Positions 1-10,045 of a stretch of 64,000 nt of DNA are shown piece by piece. Source of the stretch: DT-111 sp965263225 (lineage in GTDB: Bacteria > Bacteroidota > Bacteroidia > Chitinophagales > Saprospiraceae). The stretch covers positions 62,001-126,000 of the forward strand of contig CBDHHG010000055.1 of the NCBI GenBank assembly GCA_965263225.1, read 5' to 3'. How positions within the stretch are numbered: the first letter of the stretch is position 1; every line of letters begins with the position of its first letter. The notes beneath the pieces are model-generated. The model was not told the DNA's origin and made no database searches. It worked only from the letters and a program-made list of their open reading frames with translations. The translations under genes were made by a program, and so were the position numbers.

Positions 1-1070
1 CCAATTTTTTTGATATCAGCGTTTGGGTGGTGAATGCAGTAGGAAGTATCCGGTTCGCTGCTTTGACTATTCCACCCCAGAAAATAAGGGTTGTAGTCTA
101 GCGGAATGGTATCGGTCAGCTCTAGCAACAGGAAGTCACTCTCCTGCCGACCAGCACGGAAAACACTACCGGTCAGGGCTTGGGCTCCGGGTTCAGCCGT
201 CGGGTTGTCGCAGCCAGTGGTTTCATAGTTGAAATCAAAACGCCACATATCGTACAAGGGCGTATAGCCATCCATACAATGAAAGCCTGTAAGAATGTAA
301 GGTGTACCATCCCTTCTCGTATTGTTCAATAGGTTACCCGAGCAAATGCCAATCCCCTCCTCCACGACCACGATAACGCGTACAAGTCCACGTTTCTCTT
401 TCTGAAAAGCTAAACCCAGATCGCAGTTGATATTTTCATGGCAATTATTGGAAGTCCCAAAGCCACGGCTATTTCCCCCAGCTACCGTTCCACTCGCCGA
501 AGTCAAAGCTGCGGGGTCATAGACCTGATCAACCCGAAATAGTTCAATAACTCCCTCTCCTTTTAGATTTCCCGGCACTCTATATTCAATCATAGCTCTT
601 TGCCCTTGGATCAATCCTGTCATGAATCGGCCATTCTTAGGGTTATCCCGATTCGTGTATGGTCCAAGCAGTTGCTTGCCGTCCGGAGCATACATAAACA
701 GGCTTGCCCCTTTAGGGATATTAAATTTTTCATAGAGTGCCATCAGGCCTAGCCCATTGGAAGTTTCCAAAGCCAATTGCCAAACCAAGTCTCCATTGGG
801 AAGCGTATACCATTGGCCTCCATTTTCTAGCCCAACTTGTATTCTAGACGGAACCGCGATTCTGGGCATGCCGCTATTTTGATCTTCTTGCTGCACCCTA
901 GCATAATCAATTGGAGGCAAAGTCAAACTTGTTGATGAGGAAGAAAAAATGGAAGCATACTGCTTCTGTAGGCCCGCAGGTAGAAGGGCTGTATTTTCTT
1001 GCGCACTTGCAGGTAGAAATAGGCTAATACTCAAACAAAATGTGAGTAGGAGTTTATGATTTCGGATCAT
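1..1070 (-). CDS. Secreted trypsin-like serine protease, C-terminus beyond window
   Basis: An open minus-strand frame runs from ATG at 1070 to the window edge without a stop, so only about 356 N-terminal residues are visible. The start MIRNHKLLLTFCLSISLF... followed by LPASAQ is a Sec signal peptide. The region near residues 230-260 contains ICSGNLLNN and YILTGFHCMDG, which resembles the segment around the catalytic His of lysyl-endopeptidase-like S1 proteases (normally TAxHC). A later DFLLLEL supplies the likely catalytic Asp, and CIHHPNADIKKI resembles the next conserved block of that family. The catalytic Ser would lie outside the window. It follows the SGNH gene by 93 bases on the same strand. 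Function as an exported protease is inferred from motifs only. Confidence 0.7.
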   Translation of the reverse strand, partial: MIRNHKLLLTFCLSISLFLPASAQENTALLPAGLQKQYASIFSSSSTSLTLPPIDYARVQQEDQNSGMPRIAVPSRIQVGLENGGQWYTLPNGDLVWQLALETSNGLGLMALYEKFNIPKGASLFMYAPDGKQLLGPYTNRDNPKNGRFMTGLIQGQRAMIEYRVPGNLKGEGVIELFRVDQVYDPAALTSASGTVAGGNSRGFGTSNNCHENINCDLGLAFQKEKRGLVRVIVVVEEGIGICSGNLLNNTRRDGTPYILTGFHCMDGYTPLYDMWRFDFNYETTGCDNPTAEPGAQALTGSVFRAGRQESDFLLLELTDTIPLDYNPYFLGWNSQSSEPDTSYCIHHPNADIKKI

Positions 1071-1163
1071 GGGATGTATAACTTGCTTTTGGGTTTAATC
1101 CCAGCAAAGATAGGAAATACTGTTGCATTTTTAGACTATGTCAGGTCCAAGTTCTCCACTCAG

Positions 1164-2138
1164 CTAGGGCGTAAGGAAATCGTGCAATTGTCGGTTCCAA
1201 ATTTTGACGCCTTCGGCATTGAGATGGTTATTATCAAAAAAGTGTAAGGAATCAACCAATCCTAGATTTGGATTTTGGGTATCATTGCGATATTCCGCAC
1301 CAACCGCTTTGGTCAATTGCTGAAAGTAGGCATCAATCCGAGACTGATCCTGGATTTTTTGCACCGTTATTTCTGGCATGGGGGAGGAAATGAAACGAAT
1401 TTCAATATCCGCTTCCGCACAAAGTTTTGCTATTTCCCAGATGGCCTTCTCATGCTTTGGCAAGGCCCAGTTTTGGGTAAGTCGCAATTGATCATAAAAG
1501 TCCGGGCTTCGCAATCGTTGTCCAGTTATTTGCTCACTTCTTTCCACATAGCCCTTTCCCTTATAGGTCCCAGCATGATCTAGATGATCATCTCCTCGGA
1601 GGTATTTCCGAAGCACATAAGGCAACGCGTTCTTTCTTCGCAAGATCGGTAAGCAAGTCAAAGCACACATTTCATATCCATCAAATGCCTGCCATAGAAA
1701 CCTCCATTTCGCAGCAGCATTCTTCAATTGCAGCCAGTTATTACCACCATTATTCAACTGATCCACTTCCAGGAGGGTATAAAAGTAGAGTTCCATCACC
1801 ACCATCTTCGGTCGCTGATACTGAATCGCATTGCGTAATACATGCAAAGAAGTTAATGGCGTTTGCCCTGAACTGCCCAAATTAAAGCTATTGATCCCCC
1901 ACCAATCTTTCAGTAGTTCGGGATCAAAGCCGCGGTAAGCATGTGAGGAGCCCAAAAAGAGAATATCCAAACTATCCCCTTTGGGTAATTGATAAAACTC
2001 CTCCCAGCGATAGCGGTCAAAGGCATACCCTCTTTTGTGTACATCGCGTTCCAATACGCCTAAGGCATAGGCCAGCAGGAAATTAAGGCCTATGAGCCCC
2101 AGTAGGAAAACGGATATACGAATAAAGAGCTTTTGCAA
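1164..2138 (-). CDS. SGNH-like membrane-anchored protein partner of MBOAT acyltransferase
   Basis: The 324-residue protein begins with one N-terminal membrane anchor (about residues 5-27). The motif LFLGSSHAYRGFDP near residue 60 fits block I of SGNH/DltD/AlgX-type hydrolases with a nucleophile Ser, and DSLHFFDNNHLNAEG near the C-terminus fits the DxxH block V. It lies 47 bases downstream of the MBOAT gene on the same strand, the usual arrangement of AlgI-type acyltransferases with an SGNH partner that acts on an extracytoplasmic polysaccharide. The substrate cannot be read from sequence. Length and motif order are consistent with an intact gene. Confidence 0.75.
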   Translation of the reverse strand: MQKLFIRISVFLLGLIGLNFLLAYALGVLERDVHKRGYAFDRYRWEEFYQLPKGDSLDILFLGSSHAYRGFDPELLKDWWGINSFNLGSSGQTPLTSLHVLRNAIQYQRPKMVVMELYFYTLLEVDQLNNGGNNWLQLKNAAAKWRFLWQAFDGYEMCALTCLPILRRKNALPYVLRKYLRGDDHLDHAGTYKGKGYVERSEQITGQRLRSPDFYDQLRLTQNWALPKHEKAIWEIAKLCAEADIEIRFISSPMPEITVQKIQDQSRIDAYFQQLTKAVGAEYRNDTQNPNLGLVDSLHFFDNNHLNAEGVKIWNRQLHDFLTP

Positions 2139-2185
2139 AGTCGATTTGGTTTATTGTATAAAATACCGGATCATGAGAACAGTTA

Positions 2186-3616
2186 CTAAAACTGAAAATA
2201 AATAAAAACAGAAGGCTCCGCCGGACTCAATAACAAGACCGCCAGCGCCATGCTCCAATAGCTCAACCAACGGATTCCTAAAATTCTATGTTGAAAAAGA
2301 AAAGGAATTTCCTCTTCCCTGGAAAACCATTCAATCCAAAGCAACAGGGCAATTCCCAATAGTGGAAAAAAATATTGAACCTTCCAGCCATCCGTCCCAA
2401 AGCTCAGCACGCCTCGATAATATTGAAAGGCTACTTCCATATTTTCTGCCCGAAAAAGCACCCAGGCCAACCCCACTAAGGCAAAAGTAAGCATCATCCT
2501 TACCCCCTCTCCCACCGAAGGAAACCAACGATCTTTCCTTAAGGCGTCCAAGTGCTTTCGATGGTGCCCTAGTAGGATTAGTGGCAGGAAAAATAGCGCA
2601 TGAACAAAGCCCCAGGCCAAAAAAGTCCAATTAGCGCCATGCCAGAATCCACTCAATAGAAAAATGATGAATACGTTGCGAATCTGCTTCTCTTCGCTCA
2701 CTCGACTGCCTCCTAAAGGAATATAAACGTAATCTCGAAACCAAGTGGAGAGTGATATATGCCAACGTCTCCAGAATTCAGCTACGTCTCTAGCAAAATA
2801 AGGGTTCGCAAAATTCTTCCTTAACTCAAAACCGAACAATCGACCTGTCCCGATGGCGATGTCTGAGTATCCAGAAAAGTCGCCGTAAATTTGAAAAGCG
2901 AAGAGCACAATTCCTAGTAGCAAGAGCAAACTCGAGTGTCCTCCAGGGTCAGCAAAAATCTGATCTACCCAGTAAGCGCAATTATCCGCAATGACCATTT
3001 TCTTAAAAAGTCCCCACAGGATCAATTGCAGTCCTACTCGAATCCGTTCGTAGTTGAAGGTGTGCAATTGACCGAATTGGGGAAGGAAGGAGGTAGCTCG
3101 TTCAATGGGGCCTGCCACCAGCTGTGGGAAGAAGGAAACATAAGCAAAAAAGGCAAGGGCATCATCGGTGGCCTCCATTTTACGGCGATAAACATCGATG
3201 GTATAACTCATCGTCTGGAAGGTATAGAAGCTAATGCCGACGGGTAGAATCAATTGCAAGGAATTTGGAGAAAAAGCTACGCCCATCAATTGAAAGGCTT
3301 CTGCAAAAGATTCGATAAAGAAATTAGAATACTTAAAGAAGCCCAATAACCCTAGATTGGCTGCGATGCTAAGCCATAACCAGCGCTTGCGCGTACCCTG
3401 TTCTTGTGTTTTTGCGATCTGCTTTCCCACTGAAAAATCCAGGGCGGAACTAAACACAATCAGTAGGAGAAAACGCCAATCCCACCAGCCATAAAAGAGG
3501 TAACTCACTGCCAGAAGAAAGCCATTTCGATCTCGAACATTCCGTACCAGGCCACTCCAGTACAGGAAGAAGACCATTGGTAGAAATAGGGCAAAATCAA
3601 GGGAATTAAATTGCAT
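2186..3616 (-). CDS. MBOAT family membrane O-acyltransferase (AlgI-like)
   Basis: The 476-residue polytopic protein starts MQFNSLDFALFLPMVFFLYW, the typical AlgI N-terminus. GDFSGYSDIAIGTGRLFGF and FWRRWHISLSTWFRDYVYIP are hallmark MBOAT segments, and SGFWHGANWTFLAWG carries the invariant catalytic His. It likely moves acyl groups across the inner membrane to modify a surface polysaccharide together with the adjacent SGNH protein. The start at 3616 is divergent from a remnant ORF beginning at 3650, leaving about 33 bases for both upstream regions. The polysaccharide target is unknown. Confidence 0.9.
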   Translation of the reverse strand: MQFNSLDFALFLPMVFFLYWSGLVRNVRDRNGFLLAVSYLFYGWWDWRFLLLIVFSSALDFSVGKQIAKTQEQGTRKRWLWLSIAANLGLLGFFKYSNFFIESFAEAFQLMGVAFSPNSLQLILPVGISFYTFQTMSYTIDVYRRKMEATDDALAFFAYVSFFPQLVAGPIERATSFLPQFGQLHTFNYERIRVGLQLILWGLFKKMVIADNCAYWVDQIFADPGGHSSLLLLLGIVLFAFQIYGDFSGYSDIAIGTGRLFGFELRKNFANPYFARDVAEFWRRWHISLSTWFRDYVYIPLGGSRVSEEKQIRNVFIIFLLSGFWHGANWTFLAWGFVHALFFLPLILLGHHRKHLDALRKDRWFPSVGEGVRMMLTFALVGLAWVLFRAENMEVAFQYYRGVLSFGTDGWKVQYFFPLLGIALLLWIEWFSREEEIPFLFQHRILGIRWLSYWSMALAVLLLSPAEPSVFIYFQF

Positions 3617-3649
3617 CTCAGCTGCTAGAAAGTTACGCCCTCATCAACA

Positions 3650-4108
3650 ATGAGAGAGATATTTAAAATCAGCCTAAAGATGCATAATAATTTAGAAATT
3701 AAGAATGACTATAATGCGGCAGAAGCAGAGCATTTAACGACGGTATTTTCTAGAGACCTAAATGCACTTTTTACATCAGATTTTTGCTATGAAGGTGTGC
3801 ATCTGTGGCTAGGCCAGGGCGTTGCTGCTGCTCATATAGCCAATTGGAAGACAGAACTCAATAGTTTCAAGCAACAATACACAGATTCTAATCTCAAGGT
3901 GTATCCAGGGCACGGCGATAGCTCAGATATAACACTTTTTGATACCGTTCTACAATACATCGAAGATTTTGAGCGGACCATAAAAGTCTCAGCAACGAAG
4001 GACGAGGCCATGAGCACGATGAAATCGTTATATCCTGGCTGGGAACAAGCCGACTTCTTGCTAATGCATAGTGTGGATTACCATATGGGATTAAAAGACG
4101 GAAAGTGA
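3650..4108 (+). pseudogene. Remnant of an MBL-fold metallohydrolase (C-terminal part)
   Basis: The 152-residue ORF contains NALFTSDFCYEGVHLWLGQG and LKVYPGHGDSSD, which match the C-terminal half of metallo-beta-lactamase-fold hydrolases (the late metal-binding Asp and the GHG His). The HxHxDH motif that should lie in the first half is absent, and upstream sequence runs straight into the divergent MBOAT gene. The protein is about half the usual family length. I read it as a 5'-truncated, decaying gene, although a shortened expressed protein is possible. The start may be the ATG encoding MHNNLEI rather than the first one. Confidence 0.55.
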
Positions 4109-4129
4109 TTTCTGTCTTCCCATTGAAGC

Positions 4130-5419
4130 CTACCTTATTAAACGCCATTCCTTTCGAGGTTTCCTTGCTAAAAGTCTGTTGGCTTCCTTATCCCCAACGA
4201 AGCGTTCTCGCTTTTCATTCCATTCCAACTTCCGGCCATTTAACTGGTAAGAAATCAAACCGAGATGCATGGGGAGTGTCATGGCGCGCGCATAGGCGAG
4301 ATTGGATTCCGGCTCTTTCCGGGACTTTACCGCATCGACAAAGTTCTGCTGGTGGCCAGGCGAACGTGGGACACTCTGCGGTACCTTCTCGATATCTTCC
4401 ACCGTTTCACCGTTGATGGTAATCGATCTTTTGCTATAATCGGTGATCAAGGTTCCGTTTTCGCCCTCAAAGTAGGCTCCAATACCTCGGTCCTTGGCCC
4501 CAGGTACATCGGGCGGCGTGCTCGTCCAATAAATATTTAGGTCCTTGAAGGCATAGTCCACCTCAAGCCATTCTGGAGTATCCACGATACCAGCCGGAGC
4601 CTTACCGCGGGCTTGAATGGAAGTTAATCCTTGTGGCTTCAGCGCCCAGAATACCACGTCGGCTATATGACACCAGAAATCCGCAAAAACTCCTCCCGAG
4701 TAATCCATGAAATAGCGATAATTGAAATGGCATCGCTCAGGGAAATAGTCAGTCATTGGGGCAGGTCCTAGCCACATATCCCAATTCAAAGTAGCAGGAG
4801 GACGCTGCGCTTTCGGTTGCCCCAGATCAGGTGGTGCTCCGGTCTTCCAAAGCCGGACGGTATGGATTTTTCCCAATACCCCGGACTGTATAATCTCTAC
4901 TACCCGATGGTAATTATCCCCTGCATGAATTTGGGTACCCAACTGAAAAATACGCTGATTTTTTTCTAAGTGCCTTAACATCATCTGCCCTTCTCTTACG
5001 TCGTAAGACAATGGCTTTTCACCGTACACATCCTTGCCCGCATCAAAGGCGAGGCTTGCGATCTGCGCATGCCAATGATCCGGGGTCGCACAAGTGATGG
5101 CATCTATATCTTGCCGTTCCAACACCGATCTAAAGTCTTCGTAGGTATCCACTTTGCCATCCGGTTGGATGTCCTTCAACTTCTTCAACGTATCGCCCAA
5201 ATGGGTTTGATCCACATCGCACAAAGCGACAACCTCTACCTCTGGTAAGTTAGCAAACCATCGCATATGCGCATTTCCCATTCCTCCTAAACCAATATGG
5301 GCCACCCGCAGGCGATCACTGGCAGGGCTCTTTCCTTGTAAACCTGGCATAATGGCTATAGAGGCCAATCCTAGGCTTGAATTCCGGATAAATGTTCGGC
5401 GATTTTGTGGTCTAGACAT
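4130..5419 (-). CDS. Gfo/Idh/MocA family oxidoreductase, exported by Tat
   Basis: The 429-residue protein opens with MSRPQNRRTFIRNSSLG, a twin-arginine type signal. HIGLGGMGNAHM is the Rossmann nucleotide-binding loop, and GEKPLSYDVREG is the conserved EKP block of Gfo/Idh/MocA dehydrogenases. DYSGGVFADFWCHIADVVFWAL fits the C-terminal substrate-domain segment with the catalytic DxxxH pattern. Such exported Bacteroidota members usually act on sugars or cyclitols with a tightly bound NAD(P). The gene is convergent with the upstream remnant and divergent from fhs. The specific substrate is not predictable here. Confidence 0.9.
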   Translation of the reverse strand: MSRPQNRRTFIRNSSLGLASIAIMPGLQGKSPASDRLRVAHIGLGGMGNAHMRWFANLPEVEVVALCDVDQTHLGDTLKKLKDIQPDGKVDTYEDFRSVLERQDIDAITCATPDHWHAQIASLAFDAGKDVYGEKPLSYDVREGQMMLRHLEKNQRIFQLGTQIHAGDNYHRVVEIIQSGVLGKIHTVRLWKTGAPPDLGQPKAQRPPATLNWDMWLGPAPMTDYFPERCHFNYRYFMDYSGGVFADFWCHIADVVFWALKPQGLTSIQARGKAPAGIVDTPEWLEVDYAFKDLNIYWTSTPPDVPGAKDRGIGAYFEGENGTLITDYSKRSITINGETVEDIEKVPQSVPRSPGHQQNFVDAVKSRKEPESNLAYARAMTLPMHLGLISYQLNGRKLEWNEKRERFVGDKEANRLLARKPRKEWRLIR

Positions 5420-5660
5420 GTTACTGCTTGTTAAGTTGGTGTTTCTCGTTCCTCCCGAATGTAAGGATTTATTTTCAGCTTAACGGTAAGAAGCCAGACT
5501 GATAAAAATCATAGCGATACTTCAGTAATTTGTTTTTCTTCGCGACAGCTAGTAAAGCGAGAAACATTTGTTTTGGTTTACAACAAAGACAAACGCAATT
5601 GAATCAACAGATTTTCAAATAAGCTACTTATATTCATCATTCAATCAAGCCCTAGCCATT

Positions 5661-7331
5661 ATGCCAAGCGATATCGAAATTGCCCAGTCGATCGTCCTGT
5701 CTGATATTAAGTACATTGCCAGTCGACTTAATCTCGAAGAAAAGGACATCATCACTTACGGCCGCCACAAGGCCAAACTCCCTTTATCTCTCATAGATCC
5801 AGAAGCCATCAAACGCAGTAAGCTCATTCTAGTTTCTGCCTTATCCCCCACCCCTGCGGGCGAAGGAAAAACCACCATGTCAATTGGTCTTACCGAAGGA
5901 TTGAATCAGTTGGGAAAGAAAACCACGGTGGTACTTCGTGAGCCTTCCCTTGGGCCTGTATTCGGAATCAAAGGTGGAGCTACAGGTGGCGGTTATTCGC
6001 AAGTTCTTCCGATGGAAGACATCAACCTTCATTTTACCGGAGACTTTGCGGCCATTGAAAAAGCCCACAACCTTCTAGCTGCCCTAATCGACAACAATCT
6101 ACAGCAAAAAGACGGGGGCTTAGGCATTGATCCCAGGACAGTCCTATGGAAGCGAGTGATCGACATGAATGACAGAGCACTCCGCCGCACCATTGTGGGA
6201 CTCGGGGGAACCAGCTTTGGGGTACCTCGCGAAACCGGTTTTGACATTACCGCCGCCTCTGAGATCATGGCTATCCTCTGTCTATCTGACAACCTACAGG
6301 ACCTGAAGGAAAGACTAGGAAATATCTTTATTGGCTTCACCTATGACAAACAACCCGTCTATGCTAGAGACCTTAAGGCGCAAGGTGCCATGGCGGCTTT
6401 GATGAAGGATGCCATTCTACCCAATCTAGTACAAACCGGCGAAAAAAATCCGGCCATCATTCATGGCGGCCCATTTGCCAACATTGCTCAGGGTACTAAT
6501 TCTGTCATTGCTACCCGCATGGGAATGTCCTTATCCGACTATGTTGTCACGGAGGCGGGCTTCGGCTTTGATCTCGGAGCGGAGAAGTTTTTTGATATTA
6601 AATGCCAATCAGCTGGATTGTCTCCCAAAGCAGTGGTCCTGGTAGCAACCATTAGAGCCCTTAAGTATCATGGAGGAGTACCATTAAAGGAACTGCACGA
6701 GCCTAATCCGAAAGCCGTAGAGGCTGGCCTTTCCAATCTGGAAAAACACATCGAAAACATCTCCTTGTTTAATGTCCCCGCAGTAGTGGCCATCAATAAA
6801 TTCCATAAGGATACGCCGGAGGAAATTGAGGTGATCAAGAAGAACCTTTCCGGCCGCGGGGTACCGATTCACGTTTGTGAAGCCTGGGAAAAAGGCGGTG
6901 AAGGTGCATTGGATGTGGGACGATCGGTGATAGATATAGTCGAAAACAATGATCAGCCATTTACCCCTTTGTACGATTGGGAGTGGCCGATCGAAAAGAA
7001 AATCGAAACCGTGGCAACAAAGATCTACGGAGCCAGTGCGATCGATTACACAGCCAGAGCCAAGGCCGACCTAAGAAAGATTAAAAAACTAGGCTTGGAA
7101 GCCCTTCCCGTCTGTATTGCTAAAACGCAAAAGTCGCTGTCCGATAACCCTAAGCTATTGGGTAGGCCCAAGGACTTCGTGGTAACGGTACGGGAAATAG
7201 AAATTGCAGCAGGCGCAGGCTTTTTGGTCCCCATCACGGGGAACATCATGCGAATGCCAGGTTTGCCCTCCACTCCTGCTGCTGAGCACATCGATATTGA
7301 TGCGGAAGGGAATATTTCGGGTTTGTTTTAA
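5661..7331 (+). CDS. fhs: Formate-tetrahydrofolate ligase
   Basis: This enzyme joins formate to tetrahydrofolate with ATP, feeding 10-formyl-THF into one-carbon metabolism in the cytosol. The P-loop segment SPTPAGEGKTTMSIGL and the blocks REPSLGPVFGIKGGATGGGY, TGDFAAIEKAHNLL and GDIMRMPGLP-like NIMRMPGLPSTPAAEHID are diagnostic. I chose the ATG at 5661 (MPSDIEIAQSI), which gives 556 residues, the normal family length. The longer reading from 5568 would add 31 residues with no family counterpart. The gene stands alone between two minus-strand genes. Confidence 0.97.
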   Translation: MPSDIEIAQSIVLSDIKYIASRLNLEEKDIITYGRHKAKLPLSLIDPEAIKRSKLILVSALSPTPAGEGKTTMSIGLTEGLNQLGKKTTVVLREPSLGPVFGIKGGATGGGYSQVLPMEDINLHFTGDFAAIEKAHNLLAALIDNNLQQKDGGLGIDPRTVLWKRVIDMNDRALRRTIVGLGGTSFGVPRETGFDITAASEIMAILCLSDNLQDLKERLGNIFIGFTYDKQPVYARDLKAQGAMAALMKDAILPNLVQTGEKNPAIIHGGPFANIAQGTNSVIATRMGMSLSDYVVTEAGFGFDLGAEKFFDIKCQSAGLSPKAVVLVATIRALKYHGGVPLKELHEPNPKAVEAGLSNLEKHIENISLFNVPAVVAINKFHKDTPEEIEVIKKNLSGRGVPIHVCEAWEKGGEGALDVGRSVIDIVENNDQPFTPLYDWEWPIEKKIETVATKIYGASAIDYTARAKADLRKIKKLGLEALPVCIAKTQKSLSDNPKLLGRPKDFVVTVREIEIAAGAGFLVPITGNIMRMPGLPSTPAAEHIDIDAEGNISGLF

Positions 7332-7382
7332 AGCAAGGTTCAAGACCGGATATGCAATGGACCCAAATATCTGGTGAATACC

Positions 7383-9398
7383 TTATTTATATTTTTCAAA
7401 CCAGGCTAGTATATAGGCTACTTTGTTGATCAGATTGCTAGGCTTGCTAGCAATCCCATGTCCCGAGCTTTGGATGCGCACCATGGCCGATTCCACCTTA
7501 TTAAGTTTCAAGGCCGCATAATACTGCTCGGTTTCCGACATGGGGGTACGATAATCTTGTTCTCCGGTCAGCAACATGGTGGGTGTCTTTACATTGCCTG
7601 CCAAAGATAAAGGAGATCGTTTGTAATAGTTCTCCTGCGCTTCCCAGGGCAAACCGGGGAACCAGTACTTGTAAAAGAAGGCAGGATTATCGGCATGCAA
7701 GACGAAACTAGTCCAGTTGATCACAGGCTTTGCTACGACAGCTGCTCTAAAACGATCCGTATTCCCTACAATCCAGGCTGTTAAAACTCCACCACCGCTT
7801 CCACCGGTCACATAGAGCTGATCTTCATCGATATACCCTTTATCGATAACCGCATCTACTCCAGAGATCAGATCGTCATAATCCTGTCCAGGATAATTGT
7901 GGTGAATTAAGTTACCAAATTCTGCTCCATAACTGGTACTCCCCCTTGGGTTAGTGTATAAGACTACATAACCGGCTGCTGCGTACAATTGTACTTCAGC
8001 TGAAAACCGCCAGCCATAATTGGAGAATGGACCACCGTGAATTTCCAATAGAAGCGGATACTTCTTTGAGGGGTCAAAATTAGGGGGCTTGCAGATCCAG
8101 CCTTGGACCTTCCTTTTATCGTAGGAAGATGTATACCAGATTTCTTCTACATCGCCCAATTCTTTGTGGGAAAAAAGGTCTTTGTTCACATGCGTAAGGC
8201 GACGAGCCGCTTGGCCTTTTTCTCCTACCGCCAAATCGGCTGGATGCTCAGGTGACGTCACGGTAAAGGCATACCGGCCGTTTTTCGACACCGTATAAGT
8301 TCCTCCTCCATAGGGTCTACCCAGGGATAAACCTCCGATCTCATTGGCTAGATCTGTATGCTTTCCGTTTAAATCCATCCAGGCGATCTTCGTATGTCCT
8401 TCATCATCGTACTGGAAATACAGGCCCTTACCATCTGCCGACCAGTTGATGTTGCTTACGCCACGGTCCAAACTCCCAGAGACAAGTCTAGGGTTAGCTC
8501 CGGAACGCTCCATCACATACAATTTACTCACCTGATAACCTAAGTACTGCTCATCATAACCCGTGTAGGCGATCCATTTGCCATCTGGTGAAAAGGTAGG
8601 ATTGGAATCTGGTCCTTTGCGCTCAGTCAAAGCCTTGATGTCTCCGGTACTCACATTAATTTCGTAAATCTCGGAGTTGGCAGGTTCGTAGGTCGCATTT
8701 TTATGGCGATTTGCGGAGAAAATAAGGGATGCTCCATCGGGGCTCCAAGAGAATTGGCCACTATGATTGATATTCCCTTGGGTTAATTGCCTAGCATAGC
8801 CTCCCTCCACGGGAAGAACGAAAATATGATTGTAGGCATCCTTGACGTAACCCGAACCATCAGAACGATATTTGAGCTTATCAATATAAATCGGCGGATC
8901 TACCCAATTTGCCCCTGCTGGCTTCTTCGGCAGTTTCACATCCAAGGTGGATTTGGCCGCAGGAACCGACATGGTAAAAGCCAAATACGTTCCATCAGGC
9001 GACCACTTGACATTGCTAGGTGTCTGGGTAAAATGTGAGATTTGGTTTTCTATGCCAGAATCCATCCAGCGCAAGAATAGTTGTGGTTTGCCATTTCGGT
9101 TGGAAGTGTAGACTAATTTCTTCCCATCAGGTGACCATCGCGGGTGGTAATCATTCTTCAATCCATTGGTCAAAGGTCGATTATTGCTTCCGTCGTAATT
9201 AACGATCCAAAGCTGTGAACGAGTGCCATCAGTCATAATGTCCTTCGCATCTCGCCGATACACAATGGTTTCTCCATCTGGCGAGATTCGCGGGTCATTG
9301 ACATTTTCTAACTCAAAAATGTCTTCAAATTCGAAGTGGTTTTGGGCAGACAGGCCGAAATAGCACAGACTACAAATGGCTAGGATTGTAAATCGCAT
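7383..9398 (-). CDS. S9 family prolyl-oligopeptidase-type peptidase, secreted
   Basis: The protein has a Sec signal (MRFTILAICSLCYFGLSAQ), a beta-propeller made of repeated SPDGxxxxY (PD40) units, and a C-terminal alpha/beta hydrolase domain. The nucleophile Ser lies in TGGSGGGVLTAW, the Asp in LLTGEQDYRTPMSE and the His in SSGHGIASKPSN, so the triad is complete. The start at 9398 is chosen because it begins the signal peptide; the open frame extends 19 codons further upstream without such a feature. At 671 residues it fits acylaminoacyl-peptidase/dipeptidyl-peptidase-like S9 enzymes, which cleave short peptides in the periplasm. Confidence 0.93.
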   Translation of the reverse strand: MRFTILAICSLCYFGLSAQNHFEFEDIFELENVNDPRISPDGETIVYRRDAKDIMTDGTRSQLWIVNYDGSNNRPLTNGLKNDYHPRWSPDGKKLVYTSNRNGKPQLFLRWMDSGIENQISHFTQTPSNVKWSPDGTYLAFTMSVPAAKSTLDVKLPKKPAGANWVDPPIYIDKLKYRSDGSGYVKDAYNHIFVLPVEGGYARQLTQGNINHSGQFSWSPDGASLIFSANRHKNATYEPANSEIYEINVSTGDIKALTERKGPDSNPTFSPDGKWIAYTGYDEQYLGYQVSKLYVMERSGANPRLVSGSLDRGVSNINWSADGKGLYFQYDDEGHTKIAWMDLNGKHTDLANEIGGLSLGRPYGGGTYTVSKNGRYAFTVTSPEHPADLAVGEKGQAARRLTHVNKDLFSHKELGDVEEIWYTSSYDKRKVQGWICKPPNFDPSKKYPLLLEIHGGPFSNYGWRFSAEVQLYAAAGYVVLYTNPRGSTSYGAEFGNLIHHNYPGQDYDDLISGVDAVIDKGYIDEDQLYVTGGSGGGVLTAWIVGNTDRFRAAVVAKPVINWTSFVLHADNPAFFYKYWFPGLPWEAQENYYKRSPLSLAGNVKTPTMLLTGEQDYRTPMSETEQYYAALKLNKVESAMVRIQSSGHGIASKPSNLINKVAYILAWFEKYK

Positions 9399-9524
9399 CT
9401 CTTTTTTTGCCCCTAATATAGCTACTGGCGCAGAAAAGACTTTGATTTCCTCCACTTAAGTGGTGCGACCATAGGTAATTCTTCGACAAGAAGTTTGCTT
9501 GGTCTCCCCGATTAACACTGTCGA

Positions 9525-9974
9525 TTAATTGTTACCTCCTGGACCTCTACCTCGCCGATTAGAGCGGCGTTCAGCCATGAACTTCTCGTACTTTTGGTAC
9601 TGTTCGTCCGTAAGAATGGCTTTAATTTCTTCATTTTGGGCTGTTCTCAATTCTTGCATTTTGCCACGCATGCTAGCAAAATCTCCATTTGCTTCTTCTC
9701 GCATAGCACGCATTTGCCCTCTATATTTTTGATTGATGGCTTGCCATTCCTCTTTTTGATCTTCATTTAAGCCTAGTTCGGCAATTAAAGCTTGCAACTG
9801 CTCTTGTCCCTGCCCACCGCGAGCTCCTCCACCGCGTGGACCCGCTTGTCTCGGATTCGTTGGTGGAGCGGCTTCTGCGGTTGGGGTAGCAGCTGTAGTA
9901 GTAGTCTGCTTGCTAGAATTACAAGCAAAGGTGAAGGTAATAGCTAATAGTAGTAGGAAAGTGTACTTCTTCAT
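9525..9974 (-). CDS. Small lipoprotein with Spy/CpxP-like helical region and RG-rich tails
   Basis: The 149-residue product starts with a lipoprotein signal ending in FTFAC, with Cys 18 as lipidation site. A Pro/Thr-rich linker leads to PRGGGARGGQGQ, then a helical region with LGLNEDQKEEWQ and AILTDEQYQKYEKF, which resemble the LTxxQ motifs of Spy/CpxP-type periplasmic proteins. The C-terminus is again RG-rich. It sits just downstream of an outer-membrane barrel gene that also contains an RG-rich tract, suggesting a joint role at the cell envelope. Function beyond that is not established. Confidence 0.7.
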   Translation of the reverse strand: MKKYTFLLLLAITFTFACNSSKQTTTTAATPTAEAAPPTNPRQAGPRGGGARGGQGQEQLQALIAELGLNEDQKEEWQAINQKYRGQMRAMREEANGDFASMRGKMQELRTAQNEEIKAILTDEQYQKYEKFMAERRSNRRGRGPGGNN

Positions 9975-10045
9975 GATGATATTTCATTTACGTCCTTGGT
10001 CTTTGGATGAATGTAGTCCTGAATAATTTAATAGTTATAGGTCTT

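Noticed and set aside
23..232. Short plus-strand ORF at the window start
   Set aside because: It is opposite the coding frame of the partial serine protease, which has better motif support.
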